NCBI GenBank assembly: GCA_964424715.1
Contig: CAYRJW010000028.1
Coordinates: 1-17,495, forward strand
Source of the DNA: JAMHZE01 sp964424715
Lineage (GTDB): Bacteria > Pseudomonadota > Alphaproteobacteria > Rickettsiales > UBA8987
Length of the DNA: 17,495 bases
Direction: 5' to 3'
Part shown: piece by piece, positions 1 through 7,516 of the stretch
How the letters are laid out: every line of letters begins with the position of its first letter
Numbering within the stretch: position 1 is the stretch's first letter
Program-made: the position numbers and the translations under genes
The notes under the pieces: model-generated
What the model was told of the DNA's origin: nothing
What the model saw: the letters and a program-made list of their open reading frames with translations, nothing else
Database searches by the model: none

Positions 1-3000
1 TCAATTCCTTCCAAAGATTTTTTTCTATCAGTATTTGATTCTTTACATAAAGAAAAAGATTTTCAATTTGATTGGATATTGCGAGATAAAAGAAAGTCGC
101 TCCAAAAGCATATTGATTCTGGATACACAGAATATTTTGGTGGGGCGGTCATTGATAAAAAATATCAGCAGAAAATTGCAAATTTAGCAGAGGGGGTTAT
201 TTTAGAAGGTAAAGGAAATAGAGGGCAGGATGGCAACGCAGAAAAATCTGATAAAATAAACCTTGAAAACCTTAGCATATATACACAGAACAAAGCCTAT
301 GAACATATTAGTGTGAATGGCTATCCTAAAACTGGTGATTTAAATTATCTTTCTGCTTCGGGGATACTATATAGCTATTTTTATCATCTTCTTGAAAGTT
401 ACTCAGATAACCGTAGTAGAAGCAGAAAATCCGAAAAAGGCAACCACCAAACGCGGATGGAAAAAGATATTGATGCCGCAAAAAATAAGATACTATCTGC
501 TGATAAAGCTGAAAGTTTTATCCAAGCAGACGATGAGATGGATAAACTTACTGGCATTATAAGTGAAATAAGAACCATCGGGTGTGAAGGATATAGAGCA
601 GATAAATTAGATAACCTTTCTTCCTTAGCTGGCGATAGAATGTATGGTCTTGGAGATGATCGGCGCGTTTATGATAAACTAGACGGCGGTGAAGATATTC
701 CATGGAACAATTTGATAAAAATTGCAAAATCAGATGAGAAGACTAAGGAACGAGTTGTTAAATTTTTAGCGAAAAATGGGATTAATGATCTCAGGATTAC
801 GAGTAATTTGCCATATATAAATATAGATCGTTATAACTATTATGCTGTAACAAAGGGTGGAAAAACATCTCCGAACAGAATCCCTGAATATGAAATACAC
901 TTCAAAATTCATCGTGATACTGTTTTACAAGCATACGATTATGTCAGAAATTACTTTAACAATGAGGCTACGCTGATTGAAGAAAAATGCGCCCAGGCAC
1001 TCAATATAATTGATTCTGATTTTATAAAATCAGTTGAGCTACAAGATGAATCTATCCGACAAAATACTATTGCGCATAAGAAGATGTACGATTTTATTTC
1101 AACATATAATGCACTTCCAGATCATATAGAAAAAGGGCACATAGGTAAAACGCCACAAAATGCACTGGAATTGATACCAAAAAACCATCGAGTAGAGCAA
1201 CCTGTACCAGGCTCTAAGATAGTAGATGAATGGCATCAAAAGGAGGCTGTTCTTGGGTTTAGCGAAAGCCTTCTTGCGTTTAACAACCCTATATTCCAAA
1301 AACATTTTGGTAAAAATTATAAGCAAGAACTAACTGCAAAAAAAGAAGCGCAGCAGCAAAAAATGTTTGATGCCACTCTTGCTTTGTTAGATTCAGCTAT
1401 TGATATGTGGTTAGATGCAGCACCGAATAAAACTTATTTAAGCAAAAAAAATCCGGAAGTATGGAAGGAAATAGAAGAATCTAGTGACGAGTCTTATAAA
1501 AACACTAAAAAACTTGAGTTAGAACTGCTGCAAACAAAGTATAGAGTTTACGTAGCAAAAGAAGATCAGACAAGCAGCCTCATCTATAATCTTTTACAAA
1601 GCACCTTTGAAGGGCCAAAACAATGGTATCACTTACAACGCCTAACTCCTGAACAAAAAAAGATGCTGGTTGAGTTTGCTGTTAAGGATAAAAAAGGTGG
1701 TATCCTCAAACTATTTGGCTCTGAAAAGTACGAACATTTCTGTGATTATCTTGGTGTTTTACAAGAGCAAACTGAAAAGGTGTTAACCGGTGACTATCAG
1801 CTGACTGAGCAGATGCAGGCAATCGCAGATAAATATAGTTATAAGCCTGCCACCACAAAAGAAGCCATAAAGACATTTGTTGATGAAAATAAAGAAGAAA
1901 ATAAATACAGTAGAGATTATAGCAAATACTCAAGTTATTTGCATATTTTTGATGTGATGAAGTATTTAGAAAAAACGACAGAGATTGATGTGCATGGCTT
2001 AGCTGTTGCTATCACAAAAATAGAACAGAGTAAAGATGGTAACAGCAACAGCGATTCGAAAAATATTGTTGAGGCGTGCCACAAGAGTTACAGGGAGTTT
2101 ATAGAGCAAAGTAATTTATTATCTCTTGCGACTCTTGCAATTGATAATCAAGTTAACTATGAAGGTTTATCTTTTGATAAATTGCTGCAAACATCTGATT
2201 CTCTAATAACCATGAGAAATAAGATAGATGAAATAGTTGTAGGGCGTTCACGTAACGAATATACAGACGAGGTAAAGGAGCGGGTAGCCCCAGAGCATCA
2301 AAGCTTCCTGTTAATCACTGATAAAAATATAATTGGTGCTATTAAAAAGGCTGAACATCAAGTGCTTCAGGGGCAAGATGCTTTGGAAAAAATTATAAAC
2401 CTCTATCACATTTATAATCCCGCTGGTGAAAGCTATTCAAGCGATAATAAAAGAAATATATATTTAGCTAAACTCAAAGAAGAAGGACATTTGAAAAAAA
2501 TCTCTGCTCTTGCGGAAGATAAGGCCTTCTGGCCAGAAGATGTATTGGATCATGCAAAAGCCTTTGTATTTGCAAAAAACACCTTCCTTGATGACAAAGA
2601 GCTAGAAGATCTTCTTCTAAATAACATTTTAGAAAAATTAGAAAGGCAACCTACTGGGAAAAAGAAAAATGAATGTGTTTCTATCCTTCTCGATAAAAAC
2701 CTTAGAGCCGCTTATCCAGAAACAAGAGAGCGTCTTTTTGCTATCTATGTAGATGATGCTGTAGCAAGGCTAGGTAAAGATGATGGCTCTAAAGAATATC
2801 GGAGCCGATTAGCCGTTTATTTGAAGGCTCTAGATAACAGCTCCTCAAAAGATTGGGATGTTGATAAAAAACATGGGCGAAGAGACGGATTATTATCAAA
2901 TTCCATATCTACTGCTGATAAATATCTGCTGATGAGGCGTTTATCAGATTCTGTTATCTCTCAAGAAGAAGCTTCTAAAATGATTAAGAAAAGTTGTCAG

Positions 3001-4920
3001 GTCAAGCTAGGCTCTGATGATATGGTCAAAAGCTACCTATATGGTATTGGGGTTGATTACTTGACCGAAGAGATGGATCGCGATGCTGCTATGGCAAACA
3101 AATTCATTGAGTTCTTTAATTCCAAGGGTGAACAAAAAGATTGTGCCGATATAAGTTCTTACATTGAAGTAGCGATGAAGAAAAAATACTTATGGCATAA
3201 AGATAGCCTTGAGCCAATTTTAAAGAACACGCAGCCATCACAGTGCAAGATTCTTTATGAGAATTTCTGGTCTGCGCCACTGGAGGCAAGGGCAGTTGTT
3301 ATTGCAAGAATGCTTAAGAGTGCCTCTAAGAGTAAAGATGATAAGGTAATCCAAGTCTCACATTCCTGGGAAAAGGTCTTTGATATAGTCATGGACAATA
3401 TGGTTCGCCCTGATGATACTTCGGTAGAAGCAAAATATGCGCGAGATATGATGCATTCTTATATAAAGTCCCGAAGCGGCTATGAGCGCGAGCTGATAAT
3501 GTCAGCGATGATGGTGGCGAACAGGAATATTGGTGGTGATGCGGGAAACATCGGCAAAGCCTTGAAATTGTTCCTGGAGAATATGGGGCCAGCTGACATT
3601 AAGTTAGGGCAGGCAATTGCATCACATCCCGATACGCCAGAAAGTATCAAAAACGAGTTGCAGGAGCTTAAAAGTGCAGCGAATACTCCTGCTAGGTGGG
3701 ATTTGTATGCGTGGATTAGAGCAGAAAATATTCCTGAAGAACTTTGGAAAAATAAGTATATAGGTAATATATTAGGCTCAGCCTCTTACTACACAACTGT
3801 AGAACTTAGCGAAGACAAAGTTCTACGCATTTTACGCCCTGAAGCGCGAGAGAAAGCATTGAAAGGCTTTAAAGTTATTAACTCAACTGTTGATGACCTA
3901 AAAGCCAAAGAAGCCACATCCAATCTGAGTTACAAGGAATTAACCTCTTCTGTATCAGAGATGGTAGTGCAAGCCTCCATAATGTCAGCTGTTGAAACGG
4001 ATCATGAATTTGGCCAGCAACAATATGAATATGCCAAGGATATCTATGATAATGTGACTCTATCTTCCGGTGGAAAAGCTTTCTCATTCAAGGTTATGGA
4101 TTGGAGGGCAAAAGGACAAAACTGGATTGTCATGGATCGTGCAAAGGGACAAACCTTTAACGCGATGCCAGAAGAAACTGCGGAGCATCGAGACTATAAG
4201 AGGCAGTTCGCAAAAGCTTATATTGTCTTTGAGCTTATAAATATTGTTTCTGGGAAGAAGTTTGACCATGATAAGCACGGGGCGCAGCTTTCTGTTGATC
4301 CTGAGACAAATGCAGTCGGTATCTATGATACTGGAGCGATGGCATTACATGATCCCTCACCAGAAGAGCAGAAGTTACTTGGTAATGTCATCTATGATGT
4401 TCTGAAAGCGTCGCTTAAGGGGGGTGATGCATTCGCATCTTTTAGTCGAATCATCGGAGGAAAAACAGATGAGCTTCATAAAAGCGGTAAGAATACTCAA
4501 TATCTTGTAGAAGTGAAGAAGGGGCTGCTTGCTTTGGGGGATTTTTTCAATGTTTTATCCTCGGAAGATATCAAAGACATTCTGCCAAGCACTGATCTCA
4601 TAGGTAACGCATCTGAACATGTGCGTAATGGTATTACAGAAAAGATGTCAGTCGCTGAAAAAATACAATATAAAGCATTCTCTACCATACAATCAGGTAC
4701 CAAAAAAGGAGCCGTTACCATTACACGAATGAAGCAGGCGGAAACGACTCATGTAAAAGTAGAAAATATTAAGGTAGTGCCGAGCAAACAAGGTAAATCA
4801 GGCTGGCTTGATGATATTTTTGCGAAAGGTGCGGATGGTGATAATAGCCATAAAGAAACGCGCAAGTTTTTATTGGCAAACGAATCTACGCATAGAGTTC
4901 TGTCTATGACAGAAAGATAA
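1..4920 (+). CDS. Giant protein with ABC1/UbiB-like kinase fold near C-terminus (5' partial)
   Basis: The frame is open from base 1 with no stop, so the gene begins outside the window; at least 1639 residues are visible. A TTG at 79 is only an internal possible start. No signal peptide or clear membrane segment is visible, and most of the protein is charged, Lys/Glu-rich and probably helical. Numbering from 79, residues about 1240-1480 resemble ABC1/UbiB atypical kinases in order: ILRPEAREKA (about 1251) like the ATP-site strand, a Glu/His-rich helix, NWIVMDRAKGQTF like VLVMEYIDG, then FDHDKHGAQ (D1398, H1400) like FHADPHPGN, and YDTG (D1417) like the metal-binding DFG. UbiB's second Pro and Asn are absent, so activity is uncertain. 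The kinase call is my motif reading; the remainder is unrecognised. An effector-like role in a host-associated bacterium is possible but not shown. The gene is AT-rich compared with bamD and eno. Confidence 0.75.
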   Translation, partial: SIPSKDFFLSVFDSLHKEKDFQFDWILRDKRKSLQKHIDSGYTEYFGGAVIDKKYQQKIANLAEGVILEGKGNRGQDGNAEKSDKINLENLSIYTQNKAYEHISVNGYPKTGDLNYLSASGILYSYFYHLLESYSDNRSRSRKSEKGNHQTRMEKDIDAAKNKILSADKAESFIQADDEMDKLTGIISEIRTIGCEGYRADKLDNLSSLAGDRMYGLGDDRRVYDKLDGGEDIPWNNLIKIAKSDEKTKERVVKFLAKNGINDLRITSNLPYINIDRYNYYAVTKGGKTSPNRIPEYEIHFKIHRDTVLQAYDYVRNYFNNEATLIEEKCAQALNIIDSDFIKSVELQDESIRQNTIAHKKMYDFISTYNALPDHIEKGHIGKTPQNALELIPKNHRVEQPVPGSKIVDEWHQKEAVLGFSESLLAFNNPIFQKHFGKNYKQELTAKKEAQQQKMFDATLALLDSAIDMWLDAAPNKTYLSKKNPEVWKEIEESSDESYKNTKKLELELLQTKYRVYVAKEDQTSSLIYNLLQSTFEGPKQWYHLQRLTPEQKKMLVEFAVKDKKGGILKLFGSEKYEHFCDYLGVLQEQTEKVLTGDYQLTEQMQAIADKYSYKPATTKEAIKTFVDENKEENKYSRDYSKYSSYLHIFDVMKYLEKTTEIDVHGLAVAITKIEQSKDGNSNSDSKNIVEACHKSYREFIEQSNLLSLATLAIDNQVNYEGLSFDKLLQTSDSLITMRNKIDEIVVGRSRNEYTDEVKERVAPEHQSFLLITDKNIIGAIKKAEHQVLQGQDALEKIINLYHIYNPAGESYSSDNKRNIYLAKLKEEGHLKKISALAEDKAFWPEDVLDHAKAFVFAKNTFLDDKELEDLLLNNILEKLERQPTGKKKNECVSILLDKNLRAAYPETRERLFAIYVDDAVARLGKDDGSKEYRSRLAVYLKALDNSSSKDWDVDKKHGRRDGLLSNSISTADKYLLMRRLSDSVISQEEASKMIKKSCQVKLGSDDMVKSYLYGIGVDYLTEEMDRDAAMANKFIEFFNSKGEQKDCADISSYIEVAMKKKYLWHKDSLEPILKNTQPSQCKILYENFWSAPLEARAVVIARMLKSASKSKDDKVIQVSHSWEKVFDIVMDNMVRPDDTSVEAKYARDMMHSYIKSRSGYERELIMSAMMVANRNIGGDAGNIGKALKLFLENMGPADIKLGQAIASHPDTPESIKNELQELKSAANTPARWDLYAWIRAENIPEELWKNKYIGNILGSASYYTTVELSEDKVLRILRPEAREKALKGFKVINSTVDDLKAKEATSNLSYKELTSSVSEMVVQASIMSAVETDHEFGQQQYEYAKDIYDNVTLSSGGKAFSFKVMDWRAKGQNWIVMDRAKGQTFNAMPEETAEHRDYKRQFAKAYIVFELINIVSGKKFDHDKHGAQLSVDPETNAVGIYDTGAMALHDPSPEEQKLLGNVIYDVLKASLKGGDAFASFSRIIGGKTDELHKSGKNTQYLVEVKKGLLALGDFFNVLSSEDIKDILPSTDLIGNASEHVRNGITEKMSVAEKIQYKAFSTIQSGTKKGAVTITRMKQAETTHVKVENIKVVPSKQGKSGWLDDIFAKGADGDNSHKETRKFLLANESTHRVLSMTER

Positions 4921-4947
4921 GTTTATTTATTAAAACAAAAATCTGTT

Positions 4948-5034
4948 TAAATTCTTGCCAGTGAGACTTACATCCTGTGAAAAATGAAAACGGAAAGATT
5001 TTTCTAAATTCTTGCTAGTGAGACTTGCATCCTG
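4948..5034. repeat. Two 30-bp direct repeats separated by 27 bp
   Basis: The 30-mer at 4948-4977 (starting TAAATTCTTGCCAGTGAGAC) recurs at 5005-5034 with two substitutions (C/T and A/G). The 27 bp between the copies is unrelated. The spacing is CRISPR-like, but there are only two units and no cas gene in view, so no CRISPR call is made. It may be a protein-binding iteron or the remains of a mobile element. The rest of the 4921-5224 gap is AT-rich non-coding DNA; the only other structure I see is a short hairpin TGATGC/GCATCA at 5140-5157. Confidence 0.7.
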
Positions 5035-5224
5035 ACATAAATTCAATAGCAAAAACTCTCGCTAACATATAGAAAGCACTAAAAAATATCTTTTTCTGTT
5101 ATCTATTAAATAAACTATTTAAAATGTTAGAGACGGTTTTGATGCCATAAAGCATCATATTCTAATTTTTCGTTTAGATTGACTAAGTGCCACTAGATGT
5201 AAAAAAATACTAAGTTCTCAAAAA

Positions 5225-5540
5225 TTATTGAAGCGTCTTTAAAAAAGAAAAAAGTTCATTTTCAGCATCATATAAATCATCAATATTTAGGCTCTCTGAA
5301 ACTTTCTGAGCCAATTGGACCTTTGTAAGTTCTATATTGTTATATTTATTGGGATTTGCACCCAAATATCCAGTTACTATCTCTTCTTTAGCTTCATTTG
5401 TTTTGAATATTTCTTGTAAAATTCTCTCTGGATAAAAATATTCTATACCATTTTTTGACAAAACTTTTAGCTGACGGTTTTCTTCAGATAAAAGTTTTTT
5501 CCACTCTCTAATTAAGGTATCTCTTGCTAAATCGGCGATA
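5225..5540 (-). pseudogene. 3' fragment of an unknown gene, cut at its 5' side
   Basis: On the minus strand this encodes about 100 credible residues (from LARDTLIREWKKLL to the C-terminal LFSFLKTLQ, stop at 5225-5227). The composition is typical of a soluble helical protein rich in Lys, Glu and Leu. I do not recognise the family. The frame stays open to 5731, but beyond about 5540 it runs antisense to clear recombinase sequence, so the N-terminal part of that frame is not credible. The original 5' end appears lost at the junction with the recombinase remnant. The exact breakpoint (about 5535-5550) is an estimate from where recombinase similarity starts. Confidence 0.5.
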
Positions 5541-6718
5541 ACATATGATTGTATTGAAAGAAAGTTAGTGGTTAACAAAAAAGAAGCGCAAACTTTAAAT
5601 CTAATATTTAAAAAATACATAGAGTTAAAATCGGTATTCCTTTTAAAAATAGAATTAGATAACTTGGGGATAGTTACTAAAAAGCGTAAATTTTTAACAG
5701 AAAGAGAAATTGGTGGGAAGCCATATTGCAAAGGTAATTTGTATAGTCTATTGCAAAATAAGATATATGTCGGCGAAATAGTTCATCGCGATAATAGCTA
5801 CCCCGGTGAGCATGAAGGTATTGTTGATCCTGCTATATTTAAACAGGCTCAAGATATAATTGCAGAAAATCGTAGAAAAAAACTTGGTTCACATAATGCC
5901 AAGAGCTCCTGTCTGCTTGCGGGGCTTGTTTATGATGATTGCGGCAATTCTATGTCGGCAAAATTTAGCAATACACGCAAACGCATGTATCGCTATTATA
6001 CCAGCCAGGCAATTATTCAGGGGTACCATCACAAAGCCGGAAGCCTTCCAAATATTCCTGCAGAACAAATTGAAAGTTTGGTGAGGTTTGAGATCGCTAA
6101 ATTCTTAAAAGATAAATCGCGGTTGCAGCCCTATCTAACAAATCTAGAAATAGACCATCAAATAAATATACTCGATAAGGCAAAGCAGATTATGTCTGGA
6201 GATATAAACCATGAGAGAGCAGTTATGCGGTACATTATATATCGCGTGGAAGTGGCTGATAAAAAGGTAAAAATAGAACTGTGTTTAGAAAGATTGTTAG
6301 ATGCTCTGCAAAATAATATAAATAAAAAGACAGATAAAAAACCAGAAAATCTGATCGTAATAAACAGGGATATTAAACTTGCTCCAACGGCAAATGGCAG
6401 CAAAGTTATTATTGGCAATGTTGCCACTGGCAGAAATGAAAAACTTATTAAAGCTGTAGCAAGAGCATATCACTGGAGCGAGCAAATAATTAATNNNNNN
6501 NNNNTGGCGAAAGAAAATCGCTTATGGATATTGCCAAATATGAAAATATTAAATCCCCAACTTACATAAGTAGAGTGCTAAGGTTAAGATTCTTAGCACC
6601 TGATATTATAGAATCTATATTAGATGGCACTCAACCAATAGACTGGACCGTAGAAAAGTTATTCGCAATCAAAGAAACTGAATGGGATAAGCAGCGCGTG
6701 CAATTAATGCTTAAATAA
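5541..6718 (+). pseudogene. Large serine recombinase remnant lacking the catalytic domain
   Basis: The protein reads YDCIERKLVVNKKEAQTL at its left edge, the usual start of the recombinase domain that follows the resolvase domain in large serine recombinases. It continues with a CKGNLYSLLQNKIYVGEIVH segment, then YPGEHEGIVDPAIF, then a degenerate zinc-ribbon-like region (GLVYDDCGNSM, YRYYTSQAIIQG) in which most ribbon cysteines are missing, as in an alphaproteobacterial subfamily. The C-terminal motif YISRVLRLRFLAPDIIESIL is in a different frame after the N-run at 6495-6504, so the frame change is probably an assembly artefact. The N-terminal resolvase domain with the nucleophilic serine is absent. 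GTG at 5568 is the first start-like codon, but it lies inside the domain. I infer a dead remnant of a DNA integration element. Confidence 0.8.
6495..6504. other. Assembly gap (10 N)
   Basis: Ten unknown bases fall inside the recombinase C-terminal region. Recognisable recombinase sequence continues on both sides in different frames, so the true length of missing sequence is not a multiple consistent with 10. The frameshift should not be taken as biological without reads across it. Confidence 0.97.
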
Positions 6719-6756
6719 CAAAAAATCCATTCTTTTCAAAAAACCTGAAATTTAAA

Positions 6757-6800
6757 TTTTCCCAGTATTATTCCCAGTATTTTTGGTTTTTGTGGGAAAA
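6757..6800. repeat. Tandem CCCAGTATT repeat within a small inverted repeat
   Basis: CCCAGTATT occurs twice in tandem (6761 and 6773), and TTTTCCCA at 6757-6764 is complementary to TGGGAAAA at 6793-6800. The site lies just after the recombinase remnant and before tRNA-Ser, so it could be a recombinase or attachment-related site, but this is inference. Nothing coding is visible in 6719-6965. Confidence 0.4.
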
Positions 6801-6899
6801 CGCACCATGAAACTTGCGATCTCAGAGTTTTCGAGATTTTGGGCTATAAATTATCTTGTTTTGAGCTCTGAAGGTGCTTGTGGATATTTGATAAGGGGT

Positions 6900-6925
6900 A
6901 AAAGGGCGCAGAACTGCGGGCTTTT
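6900..6925 (-). terminator. Possible terminator of tRNA-Ser
   Basis: AAAAG...CTTTT (6900-6904/6921-6925) encloses CGC...GCG with a small internal mismatch. Read on the minus strand it lies about 40 bases past the tRNA 3' end and ends in a short T-run. The stem is weak, so this is tentative. Confidence 0.3.
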
Positions 6926-6965
6926 GTTAACAGCTCTGGAATTACTTCAAAAAACTAAATAAGAC

Positions 6966-7059
6966 TGGCGGAGAGGAAGGGATTCGAACCCTCGATACAG
7001 GTATAAGCCCGTATAACGGTTTAGCAAACCGCCGCCTTCAGCCTCTCGGCCACCTCTCC
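6966..7059 (-). tRNA. tRNA-Ser(GCT)
   Basis: The minus strand folds as a class II tRNA. The acceptor stem is GGAGAGG with CCTCTCC, followed by discriminator G and an encoded CCA (6966-6968). The anticodon loop TTTGCTAAA carries GCT (7023-7025), reading AGC/AGU serine codons. A long variable arm (TACGGG/CCTGTA stem) fits serine, and the T-loop is TTCGAAT. It sits between the recombinase remnant and the bamD side, the usual kind of boundary for integrated DNA, though no tRNA 3'-end duplication was found. Confidence 0.95.
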
Positions 7060-7065
7060 GTTTGG

Positions 7066-7151
7066 GAACTTTAGGAACTAATGAACCAAGGAACTAATGA
7101 AATCAAGATAAAAAATCTTAAAATTCTGTCAATTCGTTAGTTCTAAAGTTC
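7066..7151. repeat. Quasi-palindrome built of GGAACT(A/T) micro-repeats
   Basis: The stretch 7066-7085 is complementary to 7133-7151 with one bulge and one wobble, with a loop of about 47 bases. Copies of GGAACTA or GGAACTT recur within and beside the arms (7064-7100 and 7134-7173). The location is directly upstream of the tRNA on its strand. No function is evident. Confidence 0.6.
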
Positions 7152-7218
7152 TTAAGTTCCCTAGTTCCTAATAATAAAGCTGGCTTTTTGCAATTCTTTT
7201 TTGTAACTTTCTTTTCTT

Positions 7219-7489
7219 AGAGCATATTTGGCTTAATTATACGCATTTGCAACTGGCTTAATTTGATTTAGGGCAAGTAAAATTTTACGAGAATAGTGGT
7301 TCTATTTAAGTAAAATCTTTACGCCGCAATAAATCAAATTAAGCCAGTTGCCCTGCGGGTTGTAGTAAATTTTGCAAATTAGCGGCGGTAAAAACTTCGG
7401 AGGTAGAACCACTACCTCGCTCAGCTTTTACCTTGCTCCTTTGCAAAATTTCCTGCAACAAATGTGTATAATTAAGCCAAATATGCTCT
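7219..7489 (+). repeat. 271-bp structured element, copy 1
   Basis: This aligns without gaps to 15119-15389. The fold has an outer stem 7219-7249/7459-7489 (31 bp, one G-T). Arm A is a stem 7250-7270/7330-7350 (21 bp perfect), extended by 7277-7288/7310-7322. Arm B is a stem 7359-7378/7440-7459 (one mismatch, one wobble), then 7387-7393/7426-7432 and a tip hairpin 7400-7406/7412-7418. The loop of arm A (7294-7304, TAGTGGTTCTA) is perfectly complementary to the arm B tip (7404-7414). No open reading frame of note lies inside. It separates divergent tRNA-Ser and bamD and ends 27 bp before the bamD start. The strand is assigned by the downstream gene. Confidence 0.9.
7467..7472 (+). promoter_or_regulatory. 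Possible -10 box for bamD inside the repeat arm
   Basis: TATAAT lies 45 bases before the bamD start in the right outer arm of the repeat. No good -35 sits at 16-18 bp (TTGCAA at 7441 is 20 bp away). Because the arms are inverted copies, the same hexamer faces outward on the minus strand at 7236-7241. Confidence 0.35.
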
Positions 7490-7516
7490 CAACTTTAAAA
7501 TCAAACAGTTCATCAC

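Noticed and set aside
4948..5034. CRISPR array
   Set aside because: Only two repeat units, with mismatches between them, and no cas genes in view.
5541..5731. N-terminal part of a 168-residue minus-strand protein
   Set aside because: This stretch is antisense to clear serine recombinase sequence and reads like non-coding translation, so only the portion below about 5540 is kept.
6719..6965. Attachment site duplicated from the tRNA-Ser 3' end
   Set aside because: I found no second copy of the tRNA 3' sequence in the window, and serine recombinases do not usually use tRNA genes.
7200..7500. Target-site duplication around the 271-bp element
   Set aside because: AACTTT occurs on both sides (7205-7210 and 7491-7496) but does not abut the left end, and nothing comparable flanks copy 2.
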